This document shows, one piece after another, positions 54,638-63,788 of a stretch of 64,000 nt of DNA. Positions within the stretch are counted from its first letter, which is position 1. Every line of letters starts with the position of its first letter. The stretch is taken from NCBI GenBank assembly GCA_963764585.1, contig CAVXTB010000011.1, positions 124,001 through 188,000 on the forward strand. Reading direction: 5' to 3'. The translations under genes and the position numbers were made by a program. The notes under the pieces were generated by a model. It saw only the letters and a program-made list of their open reading frames with translations, ran no database searches and was not told the origin of the DNA. The stretch is from JAOPZW01 sp963764585 (lineage in GTDB: Bacteria; Actinomycetota; Thermoleophilia; Solirubrobacterales; Solirubrobacteraceae).

Positions 54638-54745
54638 CGCGCGCCGAAGCGCCACGAACGGCGCGCGGACGCCCAGACGCCGGCGTGACCACATCGCAAA
54701 CTGACCTGGACTCCTACACGGACCGTATGCGACCCTCGCCGCACA

Positions 54746-56818
54746 GTGACGACGAGCATCGAGCCGACCGCCATCCGCGGTGCCTGCCCGCACGACTGCC
54801 CCGACACCTGCGCCTGGGAGGTGACGGTCCGCGACGGCGTGGCCGAGAAGCTCGTCGGCGTCAAGGAGCATCCGTTCACGCGCGGTGGCTTGTGCGCGAA
54901 GGTCAGCCACTTCCTGGAGCGCACGTACAGCCCCGACCGGTTGCGCCACCCGCTCGTGCGCACCGGGCCCAAGGGCTCGGGCGAGTTCGCGCGCGCGTCG
55001 TGGGACGAGGCCCTCGACCGCATCGCCGAGCGGCTGCAGGCGATCGTCGCCGAGCACGGCGGCGAGGCGGTCCTGCCCTACAGCTTCGCCGGCACCCAGG
55101 GCGTCGTGCAGGGCGCCTCGATGGACCGCCGTTTCTTCGCCCACCTCGGCGCGTGCCGGCTGGAGCGCACGATCTGCGGGCAGGCCGCCGCCGCCGGCCA
55201 GCTCGAGGCCGCGGGGACGCTCGTCGGCCTGCGCCCCGAGGACCTCGTCCACAGCCGCCTCATCGTGCTGTGGGGGACGAACACGATCGTCACCAACCTG
55301 CACCAGTGGCCGATCGTCCAGGCGGCGCGCAAGGCGGGCGCGCGCGTCGTGGTCATCGACCCGCTGCGCACCCGCACCGCCGCGGCGGCCGACTGGCACG
55401 TCAGGCCGCTGCCGGGCACCGACGCCGCGCTGGCGCTCGGCCTCATGCATGTCATCGTCGCCGAGGGCCAGCTCGACGCCGACTACGTCGAGCGCCACAC
55501 CGAGGGCTTCGACCGGCTCGCCGAGGAGCTGCGCGAGTGGGCGCCCGCGCGCGCGGCGGCGGTGACCGGCGTGCCGGCCGGCGAGATCGCCGCGCTGGCA
55601 CGCGAGTACGCGACCACGCGCCCCGCGGCCATCCGCCGGCTGATCGGCATCGAGCACCACCTCGAGGGCGCGCGCATGGTGCGCACGATCAGCTGCCTGC
55701 CGGCGCTCGTCGGCGCGTGGCGCGACCGCGGCGGCGGGATCCTCGGGCCGACCGCGTGGGCGGCCTGGAGCCCGCTCGACCAGGACGCCCTGGCCGGCCC
55801 GCAGCCGCCGACGCGCGCGGTGAACATGATCCGCCTCGGCCACGCGCTCACCGACCTCGAGCCGCCGGTCCACGCGCTCGTGGTCTACAACTCGAACCCC
55901 GCGACGACGGCGCCCGACAGCGGCAAGGTGGCGCGCGGCCTCGCGCGCGAGGACCTCTTCACCGTCGTCCTCGAGCACTTCCTCACCGACACGGCGCGCT
56001 ACGCCGACGTCGTGCTGCCGGCCACGACGCAGGTCGAGCACGTCGACCTCGTCCCGTCGTGGGGCCACACCTACATCACCTACAACCGGCCGGCGATCGC
56101 GCCGGTCGGCGAGGCGCTGCCCAACACCGAGATCTTCCGGCGCCTGGCGGCGCGGATGGGCTTCGACGCGGCAGCCTTCGCCGACAGCGACGAGGACCTC
56201 GTGCGCGCGGCGCTGGCGGGCGCGCGCTGGCCGCTGGCCGGCGTCGACTACGACGAGCTGCGCGCGGTCGGCTGGGCGCAGGCCGACCTGCCCGAGGACC
56301 ACCGGCCCTTCGCCGAGGGCAACTTCGGCACGCCGTCCGGGCGCCTGCGCCTGTGGTCCGACGACCTGCCGCCCGGCTTCGACCCGCCGCCGGGCGACGA
56401 CGGTCCGCTCGCGCTGATGACCGCCAAGTCCGCTCACCACTTCCTCAACTCGAGCTATGCGAACCTGCCGCGCCACCTGGCCGGCGAGGGCGAGCCGCTG
56501 CTGGACCTGCACCCCGACGACGCAGCGTCGCGCGACATTGCTTCCGGGGACCTCGTTCGCGTGTACAACGCGCGCGGCGAGGTCGCGGCGCGGGCGCGCG
56601 TCGGCGACGTCGTCGGGCCCGGCGTCGTGGCGCTGCCCTCGGGCTGGTGGGGCACGCGCAGCCCCGGCGGGACGGCGGCCAACGAGCTGACCACCGACGA
56701 GCTGACCGACCGTGGCCGCGGAGGCGCGTTCCACTCCGCACGGGTCGACGTCGAGCGGGTGGCTTCGGTCGCCACCGTGGGTAGGAAGCGCAGCGGGGAT
56801 CCAGTGGAGGTGTCATGA
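54746..56818 (+). CDS. Molybdopterin-dependent oxidoreductase
   Basis: 690 residues from GTG 54746. The N-terminal [4Fe-4S] motif is ACPHDCPDTCAW with the fourth Cys in GLCAK, followed by the molybdopterin domains (WGTNTIVTNLHQWPI, VVIDPLRTRTA, PLPGTDAALALG, VVYNSNPATTAPD, VLPATTQVEH) and the C-terminal cofactor-binding domain (SAHHFLNSSYANLP, HPDDAASRDIASGDLVRVYN). No Tat signal, so it should be cytoplasmic. It is the DMSO-reductase superfamily type, substrate unknown. It has no electron-transfer subunit genes beside it, and it overlaps the next gene as ATGA. Confidence 0.95.
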   Translation: MTTSIEPTAIRGACPHDCPDTCAWEVTVRDGVAEKLVGVKEHPFTRGGLCAKVSHFLERTYSPDRLRHPLVRTGPKGSGEFARASWDEALDRIAERLQAIVAEHGGEAVLPYSFAGTQGVVQGASMDRRFFAHLGACRLERTICGQAAAAGQLEAAGTLVGLRPEDLVHSRLIVLWGTNTIVTNLHQWPIVQAARKAGARVVVIDPLRTRTAAAADWHVRPLPGTDAALALGLMHVIVAEGQLDADYVERHTEGFDRLAEELREWAPARAAAVTGVPAGEIAALAREYATTRPAAIRRLIGIEHHLEGARMVRTISCLPALVGAWRDRGGGILGPTAWAAWSPLDQDALAGPQPPTRAVNMIRLGHALTDLEPPVHALVVYNSNPATTAPDSGKVARGLAREDLFTVVLEHFLTDTARYADVVLPATTQVEHVDLVPSWGHTYITYNRPAIAPVGEALPNTEIFRRLAARMGFDAAAFADSDEDLVRAALAGARWPLAGVDYDELRAVGWAQADLPEDHRPFAEGNFGTPSGRLRLWSDDLPPGFDPPPGDDGPLALMTAKSAHHFLNSSYANLPRHLAGEGEPLLDLHPDDAASRDIASGDLVRVYNARGEVAARARVGDVVGPGVVALPSGWWGTRSPGGTAANELTTDELTDRGRGGAFHSARVDVERVASVATVGRKRSGDPVEVS

Positions 56819-57624
56819 CCATCAGTCGGACGCTCAAGATCGCGCTGCCCGTGGCGGCGGCACTCGGCGCCGGAACGGCGGTCGCCATCGCGGCGATCCC
56901 GTCGGCGTCGGACGGCGTGATCCACGCCTGCTACTCGAAGACCAGCACGCCGCCGGGCGCACTGCGCGTGATCGACGTCGAAGCAAATCCGCCGGAGAAC
57001 TGCACCGGGAGCGAGACGACGCTGACGTTCAACCAGACCGGCCCGACCGGCCCCACGGGGCCCGCCGGCCCGCCGGGCCTGGACGCGCTGCCGTCCAACA
57101 CCGGCTCGGGCGGCGGCGGCTTCGGCGGTACTGACACCGGCACCCCGGCCCAGCCCGGCGGCCCGTCGGCCGACATCTTCCTCAAGCTCGACGGCATCCC
57201 CGGCGACAGCGTCGACGACAAGCACAAGGGCGAGATCGACGCCGAGGCCGTCGCCTACGACGTCAAGCGCGTCAACAAGACGAAGGTCGCGACCATCCGC
57301 GTCGACAAGGTCTACGACTCGTCCTCGCCGAAGCTGCTCGCCGCGTCGGTCAACGGCCATCACATCAAGAGCGCGACGATCACGTTCCGCCTGTCCGGCG
57401 CTGACCGCGACACCGCGTTCCTGACCTACAGGCTCTCCGACGTGGTCGTCTCCAGCTACGAGCAGGGGGGCGCCAACCCCGACGCCAAGGCGCTCGGCTC
57501 GCTCGAGGAGGAGGTCGGCCTGACCGCTGCCAAGCTCCAGGCCACCGAGCGCTCGATCGACAACAACGGCAAGCAGGGGCCGCCCGTCAACGTGACGGTC
57601 GACCTGCGCCACCTCAAGCGCTAG
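56815..57624 (+). CDS. Secreted collagen-like protein with Hcp (type VI tube-like) domain
   Basis: 269 residues from ATG 56815 (GGAGG upstream, ATGA overlap with the oxidoreductase). A signal peptide/anchor (about 1-30) leads to the segment DGVIHACYSKTSTPPGALRV, often found before collagen-like tracts in actinobacteria, then a short Gly-Xaa-Pro run (TGPTGPTGPAGPPG, about 75-88) and a Gly-rich linker. From about residue 119 the sequence fits the Hcp1 family: DIFLKLDGIPGDSVDDKHKG, then ATIRVDKVYDSSSPKLLAAS and TYRLSDVVVSSYEQGG. No other type VI gene is nearby. Role unknown; the domain call is by eye. Confidence 0.82.
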   Translation: MTISRTLKIALPVAAALGAGTAVAIAAIPSASDGVIHACYSKTSTPPGALRVIDVEANPPENCTGSETTLTFNQTGPTGPTGPAGPPGLDALPSNTGSGGGGFGGTDTGTPAQPGGPSADIFLKLDGIPGDSVDDKHKGEIDAEAVAYDVKRVNKTKVATIRVDKVYDSSSPKLLAASVNGHHIKSATITFRLSGADRDTAFLTYRLSDVVVSSYEQGGANPDAKALGSLEEEVGLTAAKLQATERSIDNNGKQGPPVNVTVDLRHLKR

Positions 57625-57632
57625 CGCACGCG

Positions 57633-58487
57633 TCAGAGGTCGCGCCGCCCGAACGCGAACGCGCCCACGACGGCGACGATCGCGACGTAGACGACGATCC
57701 ACGGCAGCAGCAGCGGCCCGGCGTCATGCGACCCGCCGAGCGGGCCGAGCTGGACGATGGCGCCGGTGACACCGGGGATGTCCTGCACGAGCAGCCGCAG
57801 CGCGTCGCGGTAGAGCGCCTCGAACGGCAGCACCCACGAGGACGTGTTGGCGATCCTCTGCAGCGTGTGCGAGCTCAGCGCGTCGCCGATCGAGCCCAGC
57901 AACCCGGCGAGGAGCCCGGCGCCGAAGATCATCAGCACGCCGATGCCGTTGGCGGTCGCGGTCAGGAAGATCGAGCCCAGCAGCGACAGCCCGGCGACGA
58001 CGACGACCGCGAGCGCCAGCCGCAGGCCGGCGCCGACCGGGTGCTCGGGCCACCAGTCGCCGGCCAGGCCGGTGATCACGACGGCGCCGGTGTAGACGAT
58101 CCCAACGTAGGTGAAGGCCACAGCGGACGCGGCGAAGAAGCGCCCCGCGAGGTAGTGGTTGCGCCCGAGCGGGCGGACGATCAGCGGCTGCAGCAGCCCG
58201 GTCTCGGCGTCGCCGCGCACGGCCGCGAGCGTCAGGAAGACGGCGAGCACCGCGCCCAGGAACAGCGTGCCGAACATGGCCAGGCCGAGCAGCGTCGCGC
58301 CGGCGAGCGTGCGCGCGTCGAGCCCGAACTCGTTGCCGCCGAAGCCGCTGACGTCCTTGAACAGCTCGGTCGCGCCCCACGTGTACAGGCCTCCGAACGC
58401 CAGCGTGAGCACGACGACCACGACGAACACCCGCCGGCGCAGCGACTCGCGCAGGGCGTGGGCGGCGATGACCAGCACGTCGCTCAC
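57633..58487 (-). CDS. ABC transporter permease (ABC-2 type)
   Basis: 284 residues from GTG 58487 with six hydrophobic segments, starting with VLVIAAHALRESLRRRVFVV. The pattern (LRESLRRR, then long loop and RPLGRNHYLAGRF) is that of ABC-2 exporter permeases of the NosY/CcmB-like type. It is coupled (GTGA) to its ATPase. The export substrate is unknown; neighbours allow a role in envelope or secreted-protein assembly. Confidence 0.92.
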   Translation of the reverse strand: MSDVLVIAAHALRESLRRRVFVVVVVLTLAFGGLYTWGATELFKDVSGFGGNEFGLDARTLAGATLLGLAMFGTLFLGAVLAVFLTLAAVRGDAETGLLQPLIVRPLGRNHYLAGRFFAASAVAFTYVGIVYTGAVVITGLAGDWWPEHPVGAGLRLALAVVVVAGLSLLGSIFLTATANGIGVLMIFGAGLLAGLLGSIGDALSSHTLQRIANTSSWVLPFEALYRDALRLLVQDIPGVTGAIVQLGPLGGSHDAGPLLLPWIVVYVAIVAVVGAFAFGRRDL

Positions 58488-59323
58488 GCCGGCTCGTGCT
58501 CCACGACCGCCAGGTAGGCGTCCTCGAGCGTCGAGCGCACGAGCCGCACCTCGTAGATGCGCTCGCCGGCGGCGACCAGCCGCTCGACGATGGCCGGCAC
58601 GTCGTCGCGCGTGGCGCCCTCGAAGCACTGCGTGCCGCCCTCGGTGTCGACCTCGACGCCGTGCGGGCGGGCCAGCTCGTCGGGGCGCCCGGAGGCGAGC
58701 AGCTCGCCGCGGTCGATGATCGCCACGCGATCGCAGACGCGCTCGACCTCGCTGAGCAGGTGCGTGTTGAGCAGCACCGCGACGCCGCGCCGCCGCAGCT
58801 CCTCGAGCAGCTCGCGCACGACGCGCCGCCCGACGGGATCGAGCGCGCTGGTCGGCTCGTCGAGCAGCAGCAGGCGCGGGCCGCCGACCAGCGCCTGCGC
58901 GATCCCCAGCCGCTGCTGCATGCCCTTGGACATCGTCTCCACCCGCCGCCCGGCGGCATCGGTGAGCCCGACGAGCGCCAGCAGCTCGGCCCGCTCGGCC
59001 GCGCCGCCGCTCGAGCCGCTCAGGCGCTGGTGCAGGTGCAGCAGCTCGTCGGCGCTCGCCCAGCCGGGGAAGCGGAACAGCTCGGCCAGGTAGCCGAGCG
59101 CGCGCCGCGCCGCCGGCGAGCCGGCCGGCGCCCCGCACACCCGTACGCTGCCGCCCGACGGCCGCACGAGCCCGCACGCGCTCTTGACGAGCGTCGACTT
59201 GCCCGCGCCGTTGGGGCCGAGGAGCCCGACGAGCTCGCCCTCGGCGACGACGAGGTCGACGCCGCGCAGCGCGGTCGTCGCGCCATAGCGCTTGGCCAGG
59301 TCCTGGACCTCGAGAGCGGGCAT
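58484..59323 (-). CDS. ABC transporter ATP-binding protein
   Basis: 279 residues from ATG 59323 (GTG 59326 possible). Walker A GPNGAGKST (about 36-44), signature MSKGMQQRLGIAQAL, Walker B LLLLDEPTSALDP and switch His in LNTHLL are all intact. The C-terminal 70 residues fit ABC-2 exporter ATPases. It forms a two-gene exporter with the permease. Confidence 0.96.
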   Translation of the reverse strand: MPALEVQDLAKRYGATTALRGVDLVVAEGELVGLLGPNGAGKSTLVKSACGLVRPSGGSVRVCGAPAGSPAARRALGYLAELFRFPGWASADELLHLHQRLSGSSGGAAERAELLALVGLTDAAGRRVETMSKGMQQRLGIAQALVGGPRLLLLDEPTSALDPVGRRVVRELLEELRRRGVAVLLNTHLLSEVERVCDRVAIIDRGELLASGRPDELARPHGVEVDTEGGTQCFEGATRDDVPAIVERLVAAGERIYEVRLVRSTLEDAYLAVVEHEPA

Positions 59324-59364
59324 CACGAGCGGCGCCGCACCATAGCGGCGACTACGATCCGCGC

Positions 59365-59745
59365 GTGCCGCTGCGCATCGCCATCGTCGCCGTCGCCGCC
59401 GCCGCGATCGTCCTGCTCGGCTCGCGGCTGCGCGACCACGACCGCTGCCAGTCGGCCCAGACCGCGACACCGCCGCGCGTCGCGACGCTGACGGCGAGCT
59501 GCCGCGATCCCGACGTCCTCGCCGGCGCCTCAGCCGCGCTCGTGACCGCGGGCAAGCGCGAGGAGGGGGCGAAGCTGGCGCGCGAGAGCGTGCGCCGCGA
59601 GCCCGACAGCTTCATCGGCTGGGTCGCGGTGGCCTTCGCCGCGCGCGACCGCGAGTCCGCGCCGGCGCGCCAGGCCGTCGCGCGCGCGAAGGCGCTCAAC
59701 CCACGCTGGCCGGGACTCCCTCGCGCTGCGGCGCAGGGGCCGTAG
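59365..59745 (+). CDS. Small membrane-anchored protein with a TPR-like segment
   Basis: 126 residues from GTG 59365; TACGAT ends 6 nt upstream. One N-terminal helix (IAIVAVAAAAIVLLGSRL) is followed by a helical pair (AGASAALVTAGKREEGAKLA, GWVAVAFAARDRESAPARQA) resembling a TPR repeat. Function unknown. Its last 50 nt overlap the convergent acyltransferase remnant. Confidence 0.68.
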   Translation: MPLRIAIVAVAAAAIVLLGSRLRDHDRCQSAQTATPPRVATLTASCRDPDVLAGASAALVTAGKREEGAKLARESVRREPDSFIGWVAVAFAARDRESAPARQAVARAKALNPRWPGLPRAAAQGP

Positions 59746-60929
59746 CCGGGGGCGGGCGCCGGCGATCCTTGAAGCGCAGGATCGGGCGCTCGACGAGGTA
59801 GTAGCTGGCCGCGGCGATCGCGATCGATACGGCGCCCAGGGTGAGCAGCAGGCTCGGGAACGGCATGCCGGGGATCAGGTCGTCGCCGCCGTGCTCGATG
59901 ACCGGCGCCATCAGCGGCTGGTGCCAGAGGAAGACCCCGTAGGAGACGAGGCCGAACCACGCCAGCAGCCGATGCCCGAGGATCCGCCGCGGCAGTCCGC
60001 GCCGCGGATCGCCGAAGGCGGCGGGCAGCGCGAGCAGGAAACCGACGAGCGGGAAGATCAGGTGCTCGGCCAGCCACTGCGCGTCGCTGTAGGAGAAGAA
60101 CAGGTCCTGGCCCATGCCGAGCCGCGTGCTGACCAGCCACCACAGGACGGCCGCGAGCACCCATGGGATCCACGCGTGATCGGAGATCACGCGCACGACG
60201 CGCGACTGGCGCTCGCGCCCGGCGAGGTAGACGGAGGCCAGCGCGAGGCCCATGCCGTAGGCGAACCAATCGGCGTTGCCCAGCAGCGAGATGTCGACCT
60301 GGCTCTGGCCGTTGTAGTGCGCGTACGCAAGCGTGCGCGCGCCGATCGACACGAGCGAGATGGCCAGCAGCGCGCCGACCTCGATCCGCATCATCGTCGG
60401 CGCCGGGCGCCGGCGCTGCAGCCGCGCCATCAGCAGCGCCCAGACGGGCAGCGCGACGTAGAACGCCGCTTCGATGGTCAGCGACCACGCCGCGCCGATG
60501 CCGCACAGGGTCGTGGCGCTTGCTGTTGTTCTGCAGCAGCAGGTAGTAGATCCACCAGTCGCCGGTGAAGACGCCGCACAGCCCGACGGTCGCAGCCAGG
60601 ATCGTCAGCGCCACCCAGTAGGCGGGCACGATGCGCAGCACGCGCCGGCGGGCGTAGTCGCGCAGCCGCGGCCCGGGGCGGCCCGCGAAGCGCGCCGCGA
60701 GGAACGGGCGGTAGAGCAGGAACCCCGAGATCACGAAGAAGAAGGCGACGCCCATGTTCAGCCGTGCGGTGTAAGCGCCGAGCGAGTTGCCGGTGTTGAA
60801 GCCCGTGATCGCCGCCGTGTGGGTGACGAGGATCGAGCCGGCGGCGATCGCCCGCAGTCCGTCGAAGAGCGGGAAGCGGGGGTTGCCGGGTGGCGGCGCG
60901 ACGGCGTCGGGGGTGGCGTGGCTGGTCAC
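59696..60929 (-). pseudogene. OafA/YrhL-type acyltransferase, frameshifted
   Basis: The N-terminal part reads from GTG 60929 (DGLRAIAAGSILVTHTAA, MGVAFFFVISGFLLYRPF, RRRVLRIVPAYWVALTILAA) to about 60520. The rest continues in another frame (AAWSLTIEAAFYVALPVWAL, AWFGLVSYGVFLWHQPLM) to the stop at 59696. A single extra base near 60517-60521 would explain the break; no slippery heptamer is seen. Joined, it would be a roughly 410-residue acyltransferase 3 family membrane protein that acylates a polysaccharide. It is either recently inactivated or a sequencing error. Confidence 0.85.
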
Positions 60930-60972
60930 GCTGCGGGCAGCTTACGCTGGACGCCGCCGTAGGCTTGCGCGC

Positions 60973-62193
60973 GTGGCGCTCCCGGTCAGCTTTCGCGGGC
61001 GGCTCGCGATCGTCGCGCTGGCGGCGCTCGCGGTCCGCACCGTGGCGACGCTCCACCACCGCGACTACCCCGTCATCGGCGACGCCCTGACCTTCCACCT
61101 CGAGGGCGGGCACCTCGCCCACGGAGAGGGCTTCCGGCGCATCTTCGAGGACGTCCCGACGGCCGAGCACCCGCCGCTGTTCATCTGCCTGCTGGCCCTC
61201 TTCGACCTCTTCGGCGCCGACGGCTTCCTGGCCCAGAAGCTCCTGGTCGGGCTGGTCGGGACGGCGACGGTCGTCCTCATCGGCCTGCTCGGGCGCCGGG
61301 TGGGCGGCGATCGCGTCGGCCTCATCGCGGCGTCGCTGGCGGCCGTCTACCCGCTGCTGTGGCTGGTCGACGGATCGTTGATGAGCGAGTCGCTGTACGG
61401 CTTCTTCGTGGTGGCCGTGCTGCTGGCCGCGTACGCCTACCGCGACGCGCGCACGGCTCGGCGCGCGGCCGTGCTCGGCGCGCTCGTCGGCCTGGCCGCG
61501 CTCACGCGTGGCGAGGCGCTGCTGCTCGTGCCGCTGCTGGCGGTCGCGCTGCTCGCGCTCGGCCCGCTGCCGGCGCGCGCGCGGATCGAGCACATCGGCG
61601 CGCTCGTGGCGGCGTTCGCCGTCGTCCTCGCGCCGTGGACGATCCGCAACCTGGCGACGTTCAAGTCGCCGGTGCTGATCTCGACCAACAGCGAGGGGGT
61701 GTGGGTCGGCGCCAACTGCCACCAGACCTACTACGGGCCGATCATCGGGCTGTGGGACTTCCCGTGCTACGGCAGGCGGCCGGCGGGCGACGAGTCCCAG
61801 CAGTCCGCCGAGTACCGGCGCCGCGGCATGGACTACCTGCGCGACCACGCCGGGCGCCTGCCGCTCGTCCTGGCCGCGCGCGTCGGCCGGGTGTGGGACG
61901 TCTTCCGTCCCGCGCAGCAGCGCGCCTACGAGGCCGGCGAGGGCCGGCCCGCGCGCTCGGAGCGCCTCGGCGTCTGGGTGTACTGGCTCCTGGTGCCGTT
62001 CGCGGCCGCCGGCGCGTGGCTGCTGCGCCGGCGCGGGCAGCCGCTGGCGATCCTGCTCGTCCCGCTGGTCCTCGTCACGCTCACGGCGCTGCTGACCTAC
62101 GGCACGACGCGCTTTCGCCTCGCCGCGGAGCCGGCGATCCTCGTGCTCGCGGCGGTGGCGGTCGACGCGCTGCTCCGGCGGAGGTGGGCGTGA
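60973..62193 (+). CDS. GT39-like (ArnT/PMT type) membrane glycosyltransferase
   Basis: 406 residues from GTG 60973; TAGGCT ends 7 nt upstream, no Shine-Dalgarno sequence. About 10-11 hydrophobic segments; the first loop has the acidic motif VIGDALTFHLEGGHLAHGEG and EHPPLFICLLALFDLFGADG, as in GT-C enzymes using polyprenyl-phosphate sugars. The later block LAPWTIRNLATFKSPVLIST is also typical of this group. It is coupled (GTGA) to the flippase downstream. Confidence 0.93.
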   Translation: MALPVSFRGRLAIVALAALAVRTVATLHHRDYPVIGDALTFHLEGGHLAHGEGFRRIFEDVPTAEHPPLFICLLALFDLFGADGFLAQKLLVGLVGTATVVLIGLLGRRVGGDRVGLIAASLAAVYPLLWLVDGSLMSESLYGFFVVAVLLAAYAYRDARTARRAAVLGALVGLAALTRGEALLLVPLLAVALLALGPLPARARIEHIGALVAAFAVVLAPWTIRNLATFKSPVLISTNSEGVWVGANCHQTYYGPIIGLWDFPCYGRRPAGDESQQSAEYRRRGMDYLRDHAGRLPLVLAARVGRVWDVFRPAQQRAYEAGEGRPARSERLGVWVYWLLVPFAAAGAWLLRRRGQPLAILLVPLVLVTLTALLTYGTTRFRLAAEPAILVLAAVAVDALLRRRWA

Positions 62194-63788
62194 CCGATCG
62201 CTTCGATTTCGCGCGCGGCGAGCTGCGCGAGCGCGTCGTGCGCGGCACCGTCGTCAACGCGACGCTGCTGACGCTCGTCGACGCGCTCGTGCTCGTGCAG
62301 GGGCTGATCGTCACGCGCCTGCTCGGACCCGAGGCGATCGGCCTCTACGGCGTCGTCAGCGTCACCGCCGTGACGATCATCGCCCTGAAGCGCGTCGGCA
62401 TCGACGAGGCGTTCGTGGCGCAGGACGCCGCCGACCAGGAGGCCGAGTTCCAGCACGCGTTCACGCTCGAGATGCTGCTGTCGGCCGGCTTCGCGCTCGT
62501 GCTGCTGGCGGCGGCGCCGATCGTCGCCGCCGTCTACGACGACCAGCGGCTGCTCGCGCTGACCGCCGCGACCGCCTACCTGCCGCTCGCCTTCGCACTG
62601 CAGTCGCCCGCCTGGATCTTCTTCCGGCGCATGGACTACGTGCGCCAGCGCTCGTTGCAGGCCGTGGTGCCGGTCGTCGGCTTCGCGGTCACCGTCCCGC
62701 TGGCCGCGGCGGGCGTCGGGGTCTGGAGCCTCGTCATCGGCCCCGCGGCCGGCAACCTCGCGGGCATCGGCGTGGCGCTCGTCGCGTCGCCCTACCGCCT
62801 GCGCCTGCGCTACGACCGCGCGGTCGCCGCGCGCTACCTGCGCTTCTCGGTGCCGGTCTTCGTGGCGCTGCTCGCCGCGCTCGTCGTCGCCCAGGGGCAG
62901 ATCCTCGCCTTCGACGTCGCGCGCGGGATCGAGTGGGTCGGCTTCGTGACGCTCGCCGCGACGCTGTCGCGCTACATCGACCGCGCCGACCAGATCGTCA
63001 CGAGCACGATCTACCCGGCGATCTGCGCGATCCGCGGGCGCACGCGCTCGCTCGAGGAGCTGTTCGTGCGCTCCAACCGCGCGACGCTGCTGTGGGTGCT
63101 GCCGGCGTGCGCGGCGGCGGTGCTCTTCGCCGGCGATCTCATCGAGTTCGTCGTCGGCGACGCGTGGCGGCCGGCGCGGCCGCTGATCCAGGGGCTCGCG
63201 GTGGCCACCGCGCTCGGGCAGGTGGGCTTCAACTGGTTCTCGTTCTACCGCGCCCACGAGCGCACGCGGCCGCCCGCGGTCGAGGCCGTGGTTGCGGCGG
63301 TCGCCTTCTGCGCGCTCGCCGTCCCCGGGCTGGCCGTCGCCGGAGCGACCGGCTTCGTGGTCGGGCGCTGCGGCGCGGTGGTCGTGCAGCTCGGCGTGCG
63401 CGCCCGCTACGTGCGCGCGCTGCTGCCCGGCGTGCGGGCGCGCGACCTGCTCGCCCGCGCCGTCGTGCCGACGGCGCTCGGCGTCGCCGCGGTGATGGCG
63501 GTGCGCCTGGCGTTCTGGGGCTCAGGCCGGCCTGAGGCCCAGGCGCTCGTCGAGGTCGGGATCTTCTGCCTGGTCGTCGCGGCGCTCAGCCTGCGGCTCG
63601 AGCGCGCGCTCGTCGGCGAGCTCGCGCGTGCCGTCCGCCGCGCCGGCCGTGCAGAGCAGCAGCCCGGCGAGGGCGATCGCGACGAGCGTGAGGGCGGGCA
63701 TCTCCCAGTCCCAGTCAAGGCCGGCGTGCAGGGCCCAGGTCAGGGCCCCGGCGGCGGGACCCGCGGCGAGGGCCCTGTCGGCGCGTAG
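62190..63788 (+). CDS. Oligosaccharide flippase (MOP superfamily)
   Basis: 532 residues from GTG 62190 with about 12-14 hydrophobic segments; VVNATLLTLVDALVLVQGLI with TRLLGPEAIGLYGVVSV is the family start. The membrane part ends near residue 475; the last 60 residues are low-complexity Gly/Arg/Glu sequence and overlap the opposite-strand O-antigen ligase gene by 267 nt, so the tail may have been gained by loss of an earlier stop. It is the second flippase of the window. Confidence 0.9.
   Translation: MTDRFDFARGELRERVVRGTVVNATLLTLVDALVLVQGLIVTRLLGPEAIGLYGVVSVTAVTIIALKRVGIDEAFVAQDAADQEAEFQHAFTLEMLLSAGFALVLLAAAPIVAAVYDDQRLLALTAATAYLPLAFALQSPAWIFFRRMDYVRQRSLQAVVPVVGFAVTVPLAAAGVGVWSLVIGPAAGNLAGIGVALVASPYRLRLRYDRAVAARYLRFSVPVFVALLAALVVAQGQILAFDVARGIEWVGFVTLAATLSRYIDRADQIVTSTIYPAICAIRGRTRSLEELFVRSNRATLLWVLPACAAAVLFAGDLIEFVVGDAWRPARPLIQGLAVATALGQVGFNWFSFYRAHERTRPPAVEAVVAAVAFCALAVPGLAVAGATGFVVGRCGAVVVQLGVRARYVRALLPGVRARDLLARAVVPTALGVAAVMAVRLAFWGSGRPEAQALVEVGIFCLVVAALSLRLERALVGELARAVRRAGRAEQQPGEGDRDEREGGHLPVPVKAGVQGPGQGPGGGTRGEGPVGA

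Noticed and set aside
54428..54688. 86-codon plus-strand frame inside element copy 2
   Set aside because: It follows the repeat, has no start signal, and the apical part is not conserved in copy 1.
56815..59323. A type VI secretion or contractile injection locus around the Hcp-like gene
   Set aside because: No sheath, baseplate, VgrG, ClpV or tail genes are present; only the single Hcp-like domain supports it.
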